From Gordonia oryzae (GTDB lineage Bacteria; Actinomycetota; Actinomycetes; Mycobacteriales; Mycobacteriaceae), in NCBI RefSeq assembly GCF_003797185.1, contig NZ_RKMH01000001.1:1-64000 (forward strand): a stretch of 64,000 bases of DNA, read 5' to 3'. The notes beneath the pieces were generated by a model. That model was given only the letters and a program-made list of their open reading frames with translations. It had not been told where the DNA came from and made no database searches. Shown here one piece after another: positions 13,345 to 22,656 of this stretch. The translations under genes and the position numbers were made by a program. The stretch's first letter is position 1. Every line of letters starts with the position of its first letter.

Positions 13345-13980
13345 GTGAGCTTCGCCCAGGATGAACGCCGTGCCCTTGTCGACTCGATGCGTGAGGTGGG
13401 GCCCGACGCGCCGACCCTCTGCGCCGGATGGACCGCGCGCGATCTTGCCGCGCATCTTGTGGTCCGGGAGCGCAGGCTCGACGCCGCGCTGGGAATTCTG
13501 ATCAAACCCCTCGCCGGGTATACCGAGAAGGTGCAGGCGTCGGTGGCCGCCGACACCGACTGGCACAAACTTCTCGCCGATCTCGCCTCCGGTCCACCGA
13601 TCTTCTCACCCATGCGCCCGCTGGACCGCTGGGCGAATCTGGCCGAGATGTTCATCCATCACGAGGACGTGCTGCGCGGTGCCGTCGACCCCGACAGTCA
13701 GTGGGTTCCGCGCGTCCTCGACCCCGGACTCCAGGACGCACTGCGGATGCCGTTGCGGTCGATGAGCAAGATGACACTGCGCTCGATGCCGGCTCACGTC
13801 ACGCTGCGCAGTACCGACGGTGCTGATCTGGCCTCTGGCGGCAGAGGTGAGCCGGTGACGGTGACGGGTAGCACCGGGGAGTTGTTGCTGTTCGCCACCG
13901 GTCGTACACCGGTGGCGGTGACCTTCGACGGCGATTCCGGACGGATCGATGCGGTGAAGGCGGCGGCTCACGGCTTCTGA
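13345..13980 (+). CDS. TIGR03085-family protein (mycothiol-dependent DinB-like fold)
   Basis: 211 aa, GTG start. The N-terminal half carries LCAGWTARDLAAHLVVRERR and WANLAEMFIHHEDVLRG. The spaced histidines (in AAHL and IHHED) fit the metal site of DinB/maleylpyruvate isomerase-like proteins, which in actinobacteria often use mycothiol. The C-terminal domain (about residues 150-211) is small and beta-rich, with GEPVTVTGSTGELLLFATGR. Family members are widespread in Mycobacteriales without a proven substrate. A mycothiol S-transferase activity is the reasonable guess. Confidence 0.8.
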   Translation: MSFAQDERRALVDSMREVGPDAPTLCAGWTARDLAAHLVVRERRLDAALGILIKPLAGYTEKVQASVAADTDWHKLLADLASGPPIFSPMRPLDRWANLAEMFIHHEDVLRGAVDPDSQWVPRVLDPGLQDALRMPLRSMSKMTLRSMPAHVTLRSTDGADLASGGRGEPVTVTGSTGELLLFATGRTPVAVTFDGDSGRIDAVKAAAHGF

Positions 13981-14134
13981 TCGCCGCACTGTGCTGTTGT
14001 ACCTCTGAGCGTGGCGGCTTCCGGAATGAGACGGTGCTGACACCGCCACGTCGCGGGTCACGAATTCGACACGCGCCCGTGTTGCCGGTGTTGCCGGTGT
14101 GACTGAGGTGATCATTGCCGACTAGTCTGTCGGC

Positions 14135-17100
14135 ATGGCTTCGAGAGTACGCACTGGCACGCGCACGCCCGCCTCTCGCGCGTCGGGGGGCTCCTCATCC
14201 GCACGGTCGGGGACATCGGCGCGCTCACGAACGTCGGCGTCGGCGTCTCGGTCGAAGAATGGCGCGAGCGCCAAGGCGACCTCGAAGGCCGGGAAGGCGC
14301 GTTCGGCCGGCACGCGTTCGTCCCGGTCGGGTGCGCGAAACGCCGCTGCGGGCACGACACGCACGTCGGGCTCCTCACGCGGGACGTCGCGGTCGAGTGC
14401 CTCCGCGTCGGCCGACATCTCGCGGCGGAGTTCGGGTGCTGTGGGTGCTGTGGGCAAGGGTGTCGGCAAAGGTATCGGTGCCGGGTGGGGACTTCTCGCA
14501 CGCGGAGTCGGTGGTGTCGCGCGTGCGGGTTCGGGGCGCCGGCGACCGTCGAACCGGCGTACCGGGTTCGATGAGTTCGACGACCATGACCTCTACAACG
14601 ATGACTCTTACGACGGCCAAGACGACGACGTCGAGGTAGCCGCAGAGTACGACGATCCCGATCTCGGCGCCGACCCCCCTCGCAGACGACGCGCAGGCGA
14701 ACGACATGCACAGCGCGGCCGCGCGTCGGCCACCGGCGACGCTGGCGGCCACACACACCGGCGCGATGGCGTGGCCCTCGGGTTGCTGGCGCTCGCCGTG
14801 CTCATCGCGGCCGGAGTGTGGTTTGGTGCCGCCGGTCCTGCCGGTGCCTTCATCACTGCGCTGATGCGAGCGATCGTCGGGTCGTTGGCGGTCCTGATCC
14901 CGGTTGCACTGGTCGCTACGGCGATCGTCCTGATGCGACGACCGCCGAACCCGGAGCGTCGGGGCCGCTACATCGGAGCCGCGCTGCTCATCGTGTTGCC
15001 GTTGCTGGGACTTATCCATCTGGTGGCGGGGTCGCCGACCGATCTCGACGGTCGATCGAGTGCCGGAGGGTTCCTCGGGTTTGCCGTCGGCACGCCGCTC
15101 ACCGCCGGTGCCACGGCGTGGGTGTCGGTGCCGATTCTGTTGTTGTGCATGGCCTTCGGTGTTCTCGTCATCAGTGGCCGGACGGTGCGTGACGTGCTCG
15201 ACGCAGTGCGCACCTACCTCGGCCTGACCGCAGGCGTCGACGACTGGGACACCGACGATGAACTGCCGTGGGATGCCGAGGTCGATCTGGTCGAGGACCC
15301 CGACTCCTACGATCGTGACGACCTCGGGTCCGACGATCGGTTCGGCGCGTCGTCCACACGTCGCGGTCGCCCGGTGGCCGACCCGGGATACTCGCCCGAT
15401 CCCTACGACAACTACCCACCCGACCTCAACGCGGAGAGCCCGCGACGCGCACGTCGATCTCGTCGCCCGGCGCCGGTGAGTGCCGGCGACGTGCTGGCGT
15501 CGGCGACGACGGAGAGTTTTGGCGATGACGCCACCACCGATCCGTTCGTCGACGAGGTCACCGAACCGCTTGGTGAGCCACCGGCGCCGCGGCCCGCGCG
15601 CAACCGGTCCACCGCAAGGGCGAGCGCGGATACCGCGACGTCCACACGCGCCACGCCGCCCGTGGCGACTCCACCTGTCCCGGCGCCGACCCTTGTCGCC
15701 GACGACGCGGACGAGCCGTTCACGGTCGAGCCCGCCGACGGCGACTATCGGCTTCCGCCGACCACGCTGCTGATCGAGGGTGACCCGCCGAAGCAGGGGA
15801 GCAGCTCGAACGAGGACATGATCGACCGTGTCACCGGTGTCCTCGAACAGTTCAAGATCGATGCAGCGGTCACCGGTTACACGCGGGGACCGACGGTCAC
15901 CCGCTACGAGGTCGAACTCGGTCCGGGTGTCAAGGTTGAGAAGATCACCGCCCTGCAACGCAATATCGCCTATGCGGTGGCCACCGACAATGTGCGACTC
16001 CTTGCGCCGATCCCAGGTAAATCGGCGGTCGGTATCGAGGTACCCAACTCCGATCGCGAAATGGTGCGTCTTGCCGACGTCCTCACCGCGCCGTCGACGC
16101 GCAAAGACGGTCATCCGCTGGTCATCGGGCTCGGCAAGGACATCGAGGGTGACTTCGTCAGTGCGAATCTCGCGAAGATGCCGCACCTGTTGGTGGCCGG
16201 CTCGACCGGGTCGGGAAAGTCGAGCTTCGTGAACTCGATGCTGGTCTCTTTGCTCACCCGGGCCACACCCGAACAGGTGCGGATGATCCTCATCGACCCG
16301 AAGATGGTCGAGTTGACGCCGTATGAGGGCATCCCGCATCTGATCACTCCGATCATCACCCAGCCGAAGAAGGCCGCGGCCGCATTGGCGTGGCTGGTGG
16401 AGGAGATGGAGCAGCGCTACCAGGACATGAAGGCGTCCCGGGTGCGTCACATCGACGACTTCAACGCGAAGGTGCGTTCGGGTGAGATCACCACTCCACT
16501 CGGTTCCGAGCGCGTGTACCAGCCGTATCCCTACATCGTGGCGATCGTCGACGAGCTCGCCGACCTGATGATGACCGCGCCGCGCGATGTCGAGGACGCG
16601 ATCGTGCGTATCACCCAGAAGGCTCGCGCCGCGGGTATTCATCTGGTGCTGGCCACCCAGCGTCCGTCGGTGGACGTGGTGACGGGCCTGATCAAGACCA
16701 ACGTGCCCTCCCGGCTGGCCTTCGCGACGTCGTCGCTGACCGATTCGCGCGTCATCCTCGATCAACCGGGCGCGGAGAAGCTCATCGGCATGGGCGACGG
16801 ACTGTTCCTGCCGATGGGGGCCAACAAGCCGATCCGCATGCAGGGCGCGTTCATCACCGACGAGGAGATCAGCGCCGTCGTCGACTACGCCAAGGAGCAG
16901 GCCGAGCCCGAGTACACCGAGGGCGTGACGGCTGCCAAGGCAGGCGACAAGAAGGACATCGACTCTGACATCGGCAACGATCTCGACGATTTGCTCCAGG
17001 CGATCGAATTGGTCGTCAGCAGTCAGTTCGGTTCGACCTCGATGCTGCAGCGAAAACTGCGTGTGGGCTTCGCCAAGGCCGGACGTCTCATGGATCTGAT

Positions 17101-17236
17101 GGAGACCCGCGGGGTCGTCGGACCGAGTGAGGGATCCAAGGCCCGTGAGGTGCTGGTGAAACCGGAGGATCTGGCCGGTGTCATCGCGTCGATCACCGGC
17201 GGTGGCGATCAGGACGGCGATACCGCGCCCGAGTAG
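14135..17236 (+). CDS. ftsK: DNA translocase FtsK
   Basis: 1033 aa. It pumps chromosome ends through the division septum and activates dimer resolution. The first 140 residues are Ser/Arg/Ala-rich and disordered. Four membrane helices lie at about residues 210-350, followed by an acidic and then Pro-rich linker to about 570. The motor domain has Walker [11 protein letters not shown] at about residue 688 and Walker [11 protein letters not shown]. The winged-helix gamma domain ([20 protein letters not shown]) that reads KOPS sites is near the end. All catalytic parts are intact. Position before pgsA and clgR follows the mycobacterial order. Confidence 0.96.
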   Translation: MASRVRTGTRTPASRASGGSSSARSGTSARSRTSASASRSKNGASAKATSKAGKARSAGTRSSRSGARNAAAGTTRTSGSSRGTSRSSASASADISRRSSGAVGAVGKGVGKGIGAGWGLLARGVGGVARAGSGRRRPSNRRTGFDEFDDHDLYNDDSYDGQDDDVEVAAEYDDPDLGADPPRRRRAGERHAQRGRASATGDAGGHTHRRDGVALGLLALAVLIAAGVWFGAAGPAGAFITALMRAIVGSLAVLIPVALVATAIVLMRRPPNPERRGRYIGAALLIVLPLLGLIHLVAGSPTDLDGRSSAGGFLGFAVGTPLTAGATAWVSVPILLLCMAFGVLVISGRTVRDVLDAVRTYLGLTAGVDDWDTDDELPWDAEVDLVEDPDSYDRDDLGSDDRFGASSTRRGRPVADPGYSPDPYDNYPPDLNAESPRRARRSRRPAPVSAGDVLASATTESFGDDATTDPFVDEVTEPLGEPPAPRPARNRSTARASADTATSTRATPPVATPPVPAPTLVADDADEPFTVEPADGDYRLPPTTLLIEGDPPKQGSSSNEDMIDRVTGVLEQFKIDAAVTGYTRGPTVTRYEVELGPGVKVEKITALQRNIAYAVATDNVRLLAPIPGKSAVGIEVPNSDREMVRLADVLTAPSTRKDGHPLVIGLGKDIEGDFVSANLAKMPHLLVAGSTGSGKSSFVNSMLVSLLTRATPEQVRMILIDPKMVELTPYEGIPHLITPIITQPKKAAAALAWLVEEMEQRYQDMKASRVRHIDDFNAKVRSGEITTPLGSERVYQPYPYIVAIVDELADLMMTAPRDVEDAIVRITQKARAAGIHLVLATQRPSVDVVTGLIKTNVPSRLAFATSSLTDSRVILDQPGAEKLIGMGDGLFLPMGANKPIRMQGAFITDEEISAVVDYAKEQAEPEYTEGVTAAKAGDKKDIDSDIGNDLDDLLQAIELVVSSQFGSTSMLQRKLRVGFAKAGRLMDLMETRGVVGPSEGSKAREVLVKPEDLAGVIASITGGGDQDGDTAPE

Positions 17237-17239
17237 AAC

Positions 17240-17440
17240 CGGCCCCGCGATTTCCGGCGTCGCCGTGCGCAGCGAGCTGGTCGCGTGCGCGTTGCCGAGG
17301 CCCGCGACGTTCGCAGGAGTACCGATGGGTGACCGTCGAAGAGCGCCGCCGTCAACAACGGTGACCTCGGGTCCCCTACCAACGCCTGCTCGTCGGCCTC
17401 CGAGGGCGCCCATAGCACGATTGGCGCCGACCTGATCGAT
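17240..17440 (-). pseudogene. Possible remnant of a GMC-type oxidoreductase C-terminus
   Basis: The minus strand reads QVGANRAMGALGGR in one frame, ALVGDPRSPLLTA in a second, and TVVDGGALRRSPIGTPANVA in the first again. This order resembles the conserved end of GMC flavoprotein oxidoreductases (H-x-G-x-x-RMG, then VVDGS-x-x-PS-x-x-x-NP). Codon third positions are less GC-rich than in nearby genes, consistent with decay. The match is short and this is a tentative call. Confidence 0.3.
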
Positions 17441-17658
17441 CGGACGATCGGGACCGCCGTTTCCGCTGCTGACGTGCGGCATCGACTGGGCTGCGGTGTG
17501 CAGGTCTCTCCATGGTCGCTGCGGGGGTCCGGAGTCGCGCCAGGTCCGCTATCGTTCGGGTGGCGGTCGGGCAGGTCGACGCCGTGATTCACACGGTCGG
17601 GTGTGTGTGCCAGGCGAACCGCTCGAATCAGACATCAGATAAGGTGGTCGTAGATCGA

Positions 17659-17777
17659 AGAGGGGAGTATCCCCATCTCGCGGCGGGTCCGTCAATACGG
17701 TCTCGGATTCCGAAGGTGCCGATCACCTTCGGGCCGAGGCCCGGATCCCCGGTCGTCTATCGGCGGGAGAGACCTCT
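17659..17777 (+). ncRNA. yybP-ykoY (manganese) riboswitch upstream of terC
   Basis: The leader contains the class-defining elements in order: AGGGGAGTATCCCC (from 17661), CCGTCAATACGG (about 17689-17700), GGGCCGAGGCCC (about 17731-17742) and GGAGAGACCTCT (17766-17777). The outer P1 helix forms from AGAGG (17659-17663) and CCTCT (17773-17777). yybP-ykoY riboswitches bind Mn2+ and control metal exporters, including TerC-family genes. The start codon lies 46 bases downstream, leaving room for a translational switch on the ribosome binding site at 17808-17813. Confidence 0.75.
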
Positions 17778-17822
17778 GGCATCGCAACCGTCTTTGTGCT
17801 GCGCGCTGGAGGTAGATCGCTC

Positions 17823-18812
17823 ATGCAAGTCTCGTACACGATGTGGATCATCACGTGCCTGGTGATCCTGGGTCTGTTCGTTTTCGACTTCTTCGCCCAC
17901 GTCCGGGTTCCGCACGCTCCCTCCCTCAAGGAATCGGGCATGTGGTCGGCCGTCTACATCACGATCGCCGTCGTCTTCGGCGGATTCGTGTGGTGGAAAT
18001 GGGGATCGACCTACGGCGGTGAGTATTTCGCCGGGTACGTCACCGAGAAGGCCTTGTCGGTCGACAACCTGTTCGTCTTCGTCATCATCATGTCGAAGTT
18101 CGCCGTGCCCAAGGAGTACCAGCAGAAGGTGCTGCTGCTGGGCATAGTCATGGCGTTGGTGCTACGAGGTTTGTTCATCGCCGTCGGCGCTGCCGCGATC
18201 AACGCCTACAGCTGGGTGTTCTACCTGTTCGGTGCGTTCCTGATCTTCACCGCGATCAAGCTCCTGCGCGAGAGCGACGATCCGGTCGAGCACGAGGAGC
18301 AGCGCGAATCGCGTATGGAACGGTTCGTCAAGCGGGCTCTGCGTACCACCGACACCTACGACGGTGACCGCCTGTTCACCCGGATCTCCGGCAAGCGGAT
18401 GGCGACCCCGATGTTGTTGGTGCTCATCGTCATCGGCTTCACCGACATCCTCTTCGCCCTGGACTCCATCCCGGCGATCTACGGACTGACCCAGCAGCCC
18501 TACCTGGTCTTCACCGCCAACGCGTTCGCCCTGATGGGTCTGCGCCAGCTGTACTTCCTGCTCGGCGGCCTGCTCGACCGCCTGGTGTACCTCTCCTTCG
18601 GCTTGTCGTTCATCCTGGCCTTCATCGGCGTCAAGCTGGTGCTGCACGCGTTGCACGAGAACACCTTGCCGTTCATCAACGGCGGCGAGCACCTGTCGGT
18701 CCCGGAGATCTCCACCCCGCTCTCGCTGGGCATCATCGTCGGCACCCTGGTGATCACGACGGTCGCGAGTCTGGTGAGTTCGCGACGACAGAAGACGGTT
18801 CCGCCCACGTGA
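17823..18812 (+). CDS. terC: TerC/Alx-family integral membrane protein, probable manganese exporter
   Basis: 329 aa from the ATG at 17823, which follows GGAGGTAGATCGCTC. About nine membrane helices are visible. Family signatures are YVTEKALSVDNLFVFVIIMSKF (residues about 74-95) and FTDILFALDSIPAIYGLTQQP (about 203-223); their conserved acidic residues are thought to bind metal. A charged cytoplasmic loop of about 45 residues separates the two halves. Alx/TerC proteins export Mn2+ or metallate secreted enzymes. The upstream yybP-ykoY element supports a manganese role. Confidence 0.9.
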   Translation: MQVSYTMWIITCLVILGLFVFDFFAHVRVPHAPSLKESGMWSAVYITIAVVFGGFVWWKWGSTYGGEYFAGYVTEKALSVDNLFVFVIIMSKFAVPKEYQQKVLLLGIVMALVLRGLFIAVGAAAINAYSWVFYLFGAFLIFTAIKLLRESDDPVEHEEQRESRMERFVKRALRTTDTYDGDRLFTRISGKRMATPMLLVLIVIGFTDILFALDSIPAIYGLTQQPYLVFTANAFALMGLRQLYFLLGGLLDRLVYLSFGLSFILAFIGVKLVLHALHENTLPFINGGEHLSVPEISTPLSLGIIVGTLVITTVASLVSSRRQKTVPPT

Positions 18813-18822
18813 TGAGGTCGGT

Positions 18823-18868
18823 GCGGTGCGGACCGCCGTCGTTCCGTACCGCAGCCGGTCCGTACCGC
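18823..18868 (+). terminator. Hairpin after terC
   Basis: GCGGTGCGGACC (18823-18834) pairs with GGTCCGTACCGC (18857-18868), a 12-bp stem with one G-U pair and a 22-base loop. It starts 11 bases after the terC stop. No U-tract follows. Confidence 0.5.
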
Positions 18869-19111
18869 CGTCCACCACATAGCAATGGTGTGCCACGGCG
18901 GCATCCACGGTCTCGGTCATCAGGCTACAAGTCGGGCCGTAGGTCTCCTACGCCTCGACCATGTTCGTGATGTCTCGACACGCTCGGTCGGCTTGCCGGG
19001 GTGGAGGATGTCGGACCGAGGGGAGGCCTCGACTCTCGGTGAGCAACTCGCCGCCCGTGCTGCGAACCGCTCGTGCTGCGAACCGCTCGTGGCGCGATAG
19101 GTCGCGCGAGA
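18869..19111. other. Non-coding stretch between convergent terC and the YciI-like gene
   Basis: No gene or known motif was seen apart from a perfect 16-bp tandem duplication listed separately. Confidence 0.5.
19056..19087. repeat. 16-bp tandem duplication
   Basis: CGTGCTGCGAACCGCT occurs twice head to tail (19056-19071 and 19072-19087) in non-coding DNA just downstream of the YciI-like gene. It is probably replication slippage. Confidence 0.8.
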
Positions 19112-19399
19112 TCAGTCCTCGAACGGTCCGTATACCTGGGTGAACTCGACGATGCGCACCGAATCGACGGCCTGGTGCGCGTTGAACGGGTCGTTGGCCA
19201 TGAATGCCTCGGCAGCGTCGATGTCGCCGTCCACCCGGATCATGATCAATGCTCCGGAACCATCGGGATAGGGGCCGCTGAGGAGGACGTGTCCGGCTTG
19301 GTACTCCTCCGACAGCCATTGACGATGGATGGCACGGTGGGCGTCGCGGATGCCTGCCGCTGCCGGCTCGTAGCCATAATGAACCGCATAGATGGTCAC
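19112..19399 (-). CDS. YciI-like (YCII-domain) protein
   Basis: 95 aa. The GTG at 19399 was chosen because AAGGAGA lies directly upstream and homology starts there (TIYAVHYGY). The fold is a ferredoxin-like dimeric alpha/beta barrel. HRAIHRQWLSEEYQAGHVLLSGPYPDGSGALIMI contains the conserved His and the SGP turn of the family, followed by DPF near the C-terminal strand. YCII proteins are small cytoplasmic enzymes or accessory domains of mostly unknown activity. It is transcribed in the same direction as an N-acetyltransferase gene 56 bases upstream. Confidence 0.85.
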   Translation of the reverse strand: MTIYAVHYGYEPAAAGIRDAHRAIHRQWLSEEYQAGHVLLSGPYPDGSGALIMIRVDGDIDAAEAFMANDPFNAHQAVDSVRIVEFTQVYGPFED

Positions 19400-19454
19400 G
19401 AAGGAATCTCCTTGCTTTGGTGAATGTGGTGTGACACGTTGGGGTTTGGGCTCA

Positions 19455-19988
19455 CTATGCCGATTGTTCGGCGGCCTGCGCGTCGAGGTGCACCAGCATT
19501 CTGGTGTTGCCGAGCGTATTGGGCTTGACATAACTCAGGTCGAGGAATTCCGCGACACCGGTGTCATAGGAGCGGCACATCTCCTCGAACACCTCTCGAG
19601 TGACCGGCGTGCCCTCGATCTCACGGAATCCGTGCCGGCCGAAGAATGCGGTCTCAAAGGTCAGCACGAAGACGCGTGCGAGTTGCAGCTCGCGCGCCAC
19701 ATCGAGCAATCGCGCGACGATCCGGTGGCCGATACCGCGCCCGGCGCACTCCTGATCGACGGCGACCGTGCGAACTTCACCGAGATCGGCCCAGAGTACG
19801 TGGAGTGCACCACAACCCACGACGAGCCCATCGAGTTCGGCCACCCAGAACTCCTGTACGGCCTCGTAGAGTGTGACGAGGTTCTTCTCCAACAGGATTC
19901 GCCCGGCGTACTGGTCGATGAGTTCCTTGATGCGGGTCACGTCGGAGGTGCGGGCACGACGGACGACGACCTCGCCACGGGAGTTCAT
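19455..19988 (-). CDS. argA: Amino-acid (glutamate) N-acetyltransferase, short GNAT type
   Basis: 177 aa. It matches the short ArgA of mycobacteria (Rv2747), a single GNAT domain that acetylates glutamate or glutamine as the first step of arginine synthesis. Visible landmarks are VRRARTSDVTRIKELIDQYAG at the N-terminus, LGEVRTVAVDQECAGRGIGHRIV (acetyl-CoA pyrophosphate loop, R/Q-x-x-G-x-G/A) and FFGRHGFREIE. It lacks the kinase-like domain of E. coli ArgA, as expected for this type. It lies between ftsK and pgsA, as in M. tuberculosis. Confidence 0.9.
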   Translation of the reverse strand: MNSRGEVVVRRARTSDVTRIKELIDQYAGRILLEKNLVTLYEAVQEFWVAELDGLVVGCGALHVLWADLGEVRTVAVDQECAGRGIGHRIVARLLDVARELQLARVFVLTFETAFFGRHGFREIEGTPVTREVFEEMCRSYDTGVAEFLDLSYVKPNTLGNTRMLVHLDAQAAEQSA

Positions 19989-20198
19989 GGGTTCATCTTG
20001 CCCCCAGGACCGCCGGGCGCGTCACCGGGAGGTACGCCCATCGACAGGAGGCGCGACGGGGCAGCGGCGAGTGTGGCCCCGAGTGCGCGCGGGTCCGCCG
20101 GTCGCCGAGCGCGCATCGGTCGATATCCTGGTGATCGTGCGAATGAACGACACGCGTCCGACGCCGAGTGCAGGAGTCGGCGCCCGGGACGCGGTCTC

Positions 20199-20906
20199 AT
20201 GACCGATCGAGTGCGCCGGGCGGTCAACGAACGCGGTCTCGCCGACGTCGGGCGGGGACCCGATCACATCACCGATCCTGTTGACCCGGTGCCCGTCGTC
20301 AACATCGCCAATGTGCTGACTGTCTTCCGGATCGTCTTGGTGCCGGTCTTTCTGGTCGTGCTGTTCATCGACGGCGGACATGACACATGGTGGCGGGTCG
20401 GTGCCGCGATGATCTTCGGTGTCGCCGCGATCACCGACCACATCGACGGGCGCCTGGCCCGTGGCCGCAATCTCGTCACCGACTTCGGCAAACTCGCCGA
20501 CCCCATCGCCGACAAGGCATTGATCGGTTCGGCTCTGATCGGACTGTCACTTCTCGGGGATCTGTCGTGGTGGATCGCCGCGATCATTCTGGTCCGCGAA
20601 CTCGGTGTCACCGCACTGCGGTTCTGGGTCCTTCGGCACGGGGTCATCCCGGCCAGCCGTGGCGGCAAGCTCAAGACGTTGCTGCAGGCCATCGGTATCG
20701 GATTGTTGCTCTTCCCGTTGAGCGGATCATTACATCTGGTGGCGGTGATCATCATGTGGGTGGCCGTCGTGATCACAGTGGTCACCGGATTCGACTACGT
20801 GTGGCAGGCGCTGCGCATACGTCGTTCCGCCCGTCATCGGGCCGGGCGGACCACACCGCCGCACCACGTCAGCCCCATCACCGAATCGGGTTCCGAGCGA
20901 CACTGA
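20199..20906 (+). CDS. pgsA: CDP-alcohol phosphatidyltransferase, phosphatidylglycerophosphate synthase type
   Basis: 235 aa from the ATG at 20199. The frame is open far upstream, but the membrane protein begins here. The CDP-alcohol phosphotransferase motif is complete: DGRLARGRNLVTDFGKLADP followed by IADK (D-G-x2-A-R-x8-G-x3-D-x3-D). About six membrane helices follow the pattern of PgsA, with NIANVLTVFRIVLVPVFLV first. It transfers phosphatidyl from CDP-diacylglycerol to glycerol-3-phosphate in the membrane. The position before clgR corresponds to pgsA3 (Rv2746c). Confidence 0.92.
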   Translation: MTDRVRRAVNERGLADVGRGPDHITDPVDPVPVVNIANVLTVFRIVLVPVFLVVLFIDGGHDTWWRVGAAMIFGVAAITDHIDGRLARGRNLVTDFGKLADPIADKALIGSALIGLSLLGDLSWWIAAIILVRELGVTALRFWVLRHGVIPASRGGKLKTLLQAIGIGLLLFPLSGSLHLVAVIIMWVAVVITVVTGFDYVWQALRIRRSARHRAGRTTPPHHVSPITESGSERH

Positions 20907-21066
20907 TCCACGCAGGAACGTCATTGGCGCCGGCGCCGGCTTCCCGAGTGTGTATCCGAAAGTGGGACATGCCCCGGCTCGCCGCCGGACAGACGCGGCG
21001 GCGGCCACGGAATTCGACTACTGTCGTCCACACGCGCGCTCAACGGTTGCCCGCGCGTGAGCTTCG

Positions 21067-21092
21067 GGAACGACACACCCCTGTCGGGCGTT
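21067..21092 (+). promoter_or_regulatory. Probable SigE (ECF) promoter of clgR
   Basis: GGAAC at 21067-21071 and CGTT at 21089-21092 are separated by 17 bases, the consensus spacing of mycobacterial SigE promoters. Transcription would begin near 21099, giving a leader of about 100 bases before clgR. In M. tuberculosis clgR is SigE-dependent, which supports the call. An imperfect inverted repeat ATCGC-N8-GCGAT (21148-21165) in the leader could be a regulator site. Confidence 0.65.
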
Positions 21093-21200
21093 GAAGTGCA
21101 CGATGCTGGTTGGCCAACGCGATGTGGAGCCTCGTCACGGGCATTTCATCGCTGCAGGTGGCGATGCTCGGAAGTGCGAGACAGACAGGGAGGAAGCTCG

Positions 21201-21554
21201 ATGGCAATGCTTTTGCGAGAGGCGCTCGGCGATAGCCTGCGTCGTGTTCGCACCCAGCAGGGCCGGACGCTACGTGAGGTGTCCACTGATGCGCGGGTGA
21301 GTCTGGGTTACCTGTCCGAGGTCGAGCGGGGCCAGAAAGAGGCATCCAGCGAATTACTGGCAGCCATCTGCGATGCGCTCGAGGTGGAGATCGCGGATCT
21401 GCTCCTCGACGTCGGCACGGCCATGCGTCCCGCTCATGCTGCGGTGTCGTCACCGGCTGCCGAGAGTGCCGACCGGGAGGCGGTGATCGCTTCCAAGGTG
21501 GTCATAGCCGCACCCGAGGTGCGTGCCCGCGCGACTGCGCTGGCCGCAGCCTGA
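21201..21554 (+). CDS. clgR: ClgR, XRE-family stress regulator
   Basis: 117 aa from the ATG at 21201 after GGGAGGAAGCTCG. The XRE helix-turn-helix spans about residues 8-64 ([40 protein letters not shown]). The C-terminal half is Ala-rich and ends in ALAAA, a ClpP-type degron consistent with known turnover of ClgR by the proteases it activates. In mycobacteria it activates clp genes and its own operon with pspA. An ECF-type promoter lies upstream and pspA follows after 257 bases. Confidence 0.93.
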   Translation: MAMLLREALGDSLRRVRTQQGRTLREVSTDARVSLGYLSEVERGQKEASSELLAAICDALEVEIADLLLDVGTAMRPAHAAVSSPAAESADREAVIASKVVIAAPEVRARATALAAA

Positions 21555-21811
21555 CGTCACATCATCGACGGACGCTTCGGTCCGCCGGTGTCGACGTCGT
21601 GCGTGGTCTCCGGTCACCGATGTAGGTCTGGCATCTGCTGATGTCGTATGTCCGGGTGACGGAGCGACCTGAGTGCGCGCGGCCCGCGCCATCCGGGTAT
21701 GCCGGGGGTAGTTCCCCAACTGAATGCCGGACTGCATCGCACCACCGATCGAGACGCTAGATTGGTGTGCAGACCGACGCGAAACCGTTCTGAATGGAGC
21801 TGACGAGAAGC
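21555..21811 (+). promoter_or_regulatory. clgR-pspA intergenic region
   Basis: 257 bases with no gene. It opens with an imperfect hairpin from CGGACGCTTCGGTCCGCCGG (about 21569-21588), which may attenuate clgR transcripts. CGAGACGCTAGATTGG (about 21750-21765) could hold a -10 element (TAGATT) for a pspA promoter. Both readings are tentative. Confidence 0.3.
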
Positions 21812-22627
21812 ATGGCGAACCCGTTCGTGAAGATGTGGCGCTATCTGATGGCACTCGGCAACTCGACGATTGACGAGAATGCCGACCCGAAGATCCAGAT
21901 CCAGCAGGCGATTGAGGATGCGCAACGGCAGCACCAGGCTCTCTCGCAGCAGGCGGCGTCGGTGATCGGCAACCAGCGTCAGCTCGAGATGAGGCTCAAC
22001 CGCCAACTCGAAGAGGTCGAGCGGCTGCAGGCCAACACCCGGCAGGCACTGACCCTGGCAGATCAGGCCAACGCCGCCGGCGATGCCCAGAAGGCCCAGG
22101 AGTACACCAACGCCGCGGAGGCATTCGCCGCTCAGCTCGTCACCGCCGAACAGGGCGTCGAAGACCTCAAATCGCTGCACGACCAGTCCTTGCAGGCCGC
22201 GCAACAGGCGAAGCAGGCCGTCGAGCGTAACGCCATGCTTTTGCAGCAGAAGCTGGCCGAACGCTCCAAGCTACTCAGCCAGCTCGAGCAGGCCAAGATG
22301 CAGGAGCAGGTCAGCGCCTCCCTCAATCAGATGAGTGAGCTCTCGGTGCCGGGTAACACCCCGAGCCTCGACCAGGTGCGGGAGAAGATCGAGCGGCGCT
22401 ATGCCAACGCGCTCGGTTCCGCCGAACTGGCGAAGAATTCGGTGCAGGGCCGGGTGGCCGAGGTCGAGCAGGCCGGTGTACAGATGGCCGGACATGCGCG
22501 TCTCGAGCAGATCCGTGCCAGCATGTCCGGCGGTTCGCTGCCGACTGGGGGAGCGGCCTCCCCGGCGGCGCAGCCCGCACCGGGCCTGACCAAGCCGACC
22601 ACCGAACCGCCGCAGACGGGCAACTGA
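21812..22627 (+). CDS. pspA: PspA/IM30 family protein (35-kDa antigen type)
   Basis: 271 aa from the ATG at 21812 ([16 protein letters not shown]), matching mycobacterial Rv2744c. An N-terminal amphipathic helix is followed by long coiled coils rich in Gln and Glu, for example [20 protein letters not shown] and [20 protein letters not shown]. The last 40 residues are Pro/Ala/Gly-rich. PspA proteins assemble on the inner face of a damaged membrane as part of the ESCRT-III-like superfamily. Upstream clgR and its ECF promoter tie it to the envelope-stress response. Confidence 0.95.
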   Translation: MANPFVKMWRYLMALGNSTIDENADPKIQIQQAIEDAQRQHQALSQQAASVIGNQRQLEMRLNRQLEEVERLQANTRQALTLADQANAAGDAQKAQEYTNAAEAFAAQLVTAEQGVEDLKSLHDQSLQAAQQAKQAVERNAMLLQQKLAERSKLLSQLEQAKMQEQVSASLNQMSELSVPGNTPSLDQVREKIERRYANALGSAELAKNSVQGRVAEVEQAGVQMAGHARLEQIRASMSGGSLPTGGAASPAAQPAPGLTKPTTEPPQTGN

Positions 22628-22656
22628 CGTCCCCGCTGCCGCCGACGTCGTCCCCG

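Noticed and set aside
14375..17482. 1035-codon minus-strand open frame opposite ftsK
   Set aside because: It is the antisense shadow of ftsK: the translation is low-complexity and His/Arg-rich, while the plus strand encodes a complete FtsK with all motifs.
21148..21165. ATCGC-N8-GCGAT as a defined ClgR operator
   Set aside because: Known ClgR sites have a shorter spacing between CGC and GCG; kept only as a remark within the promoter entry.
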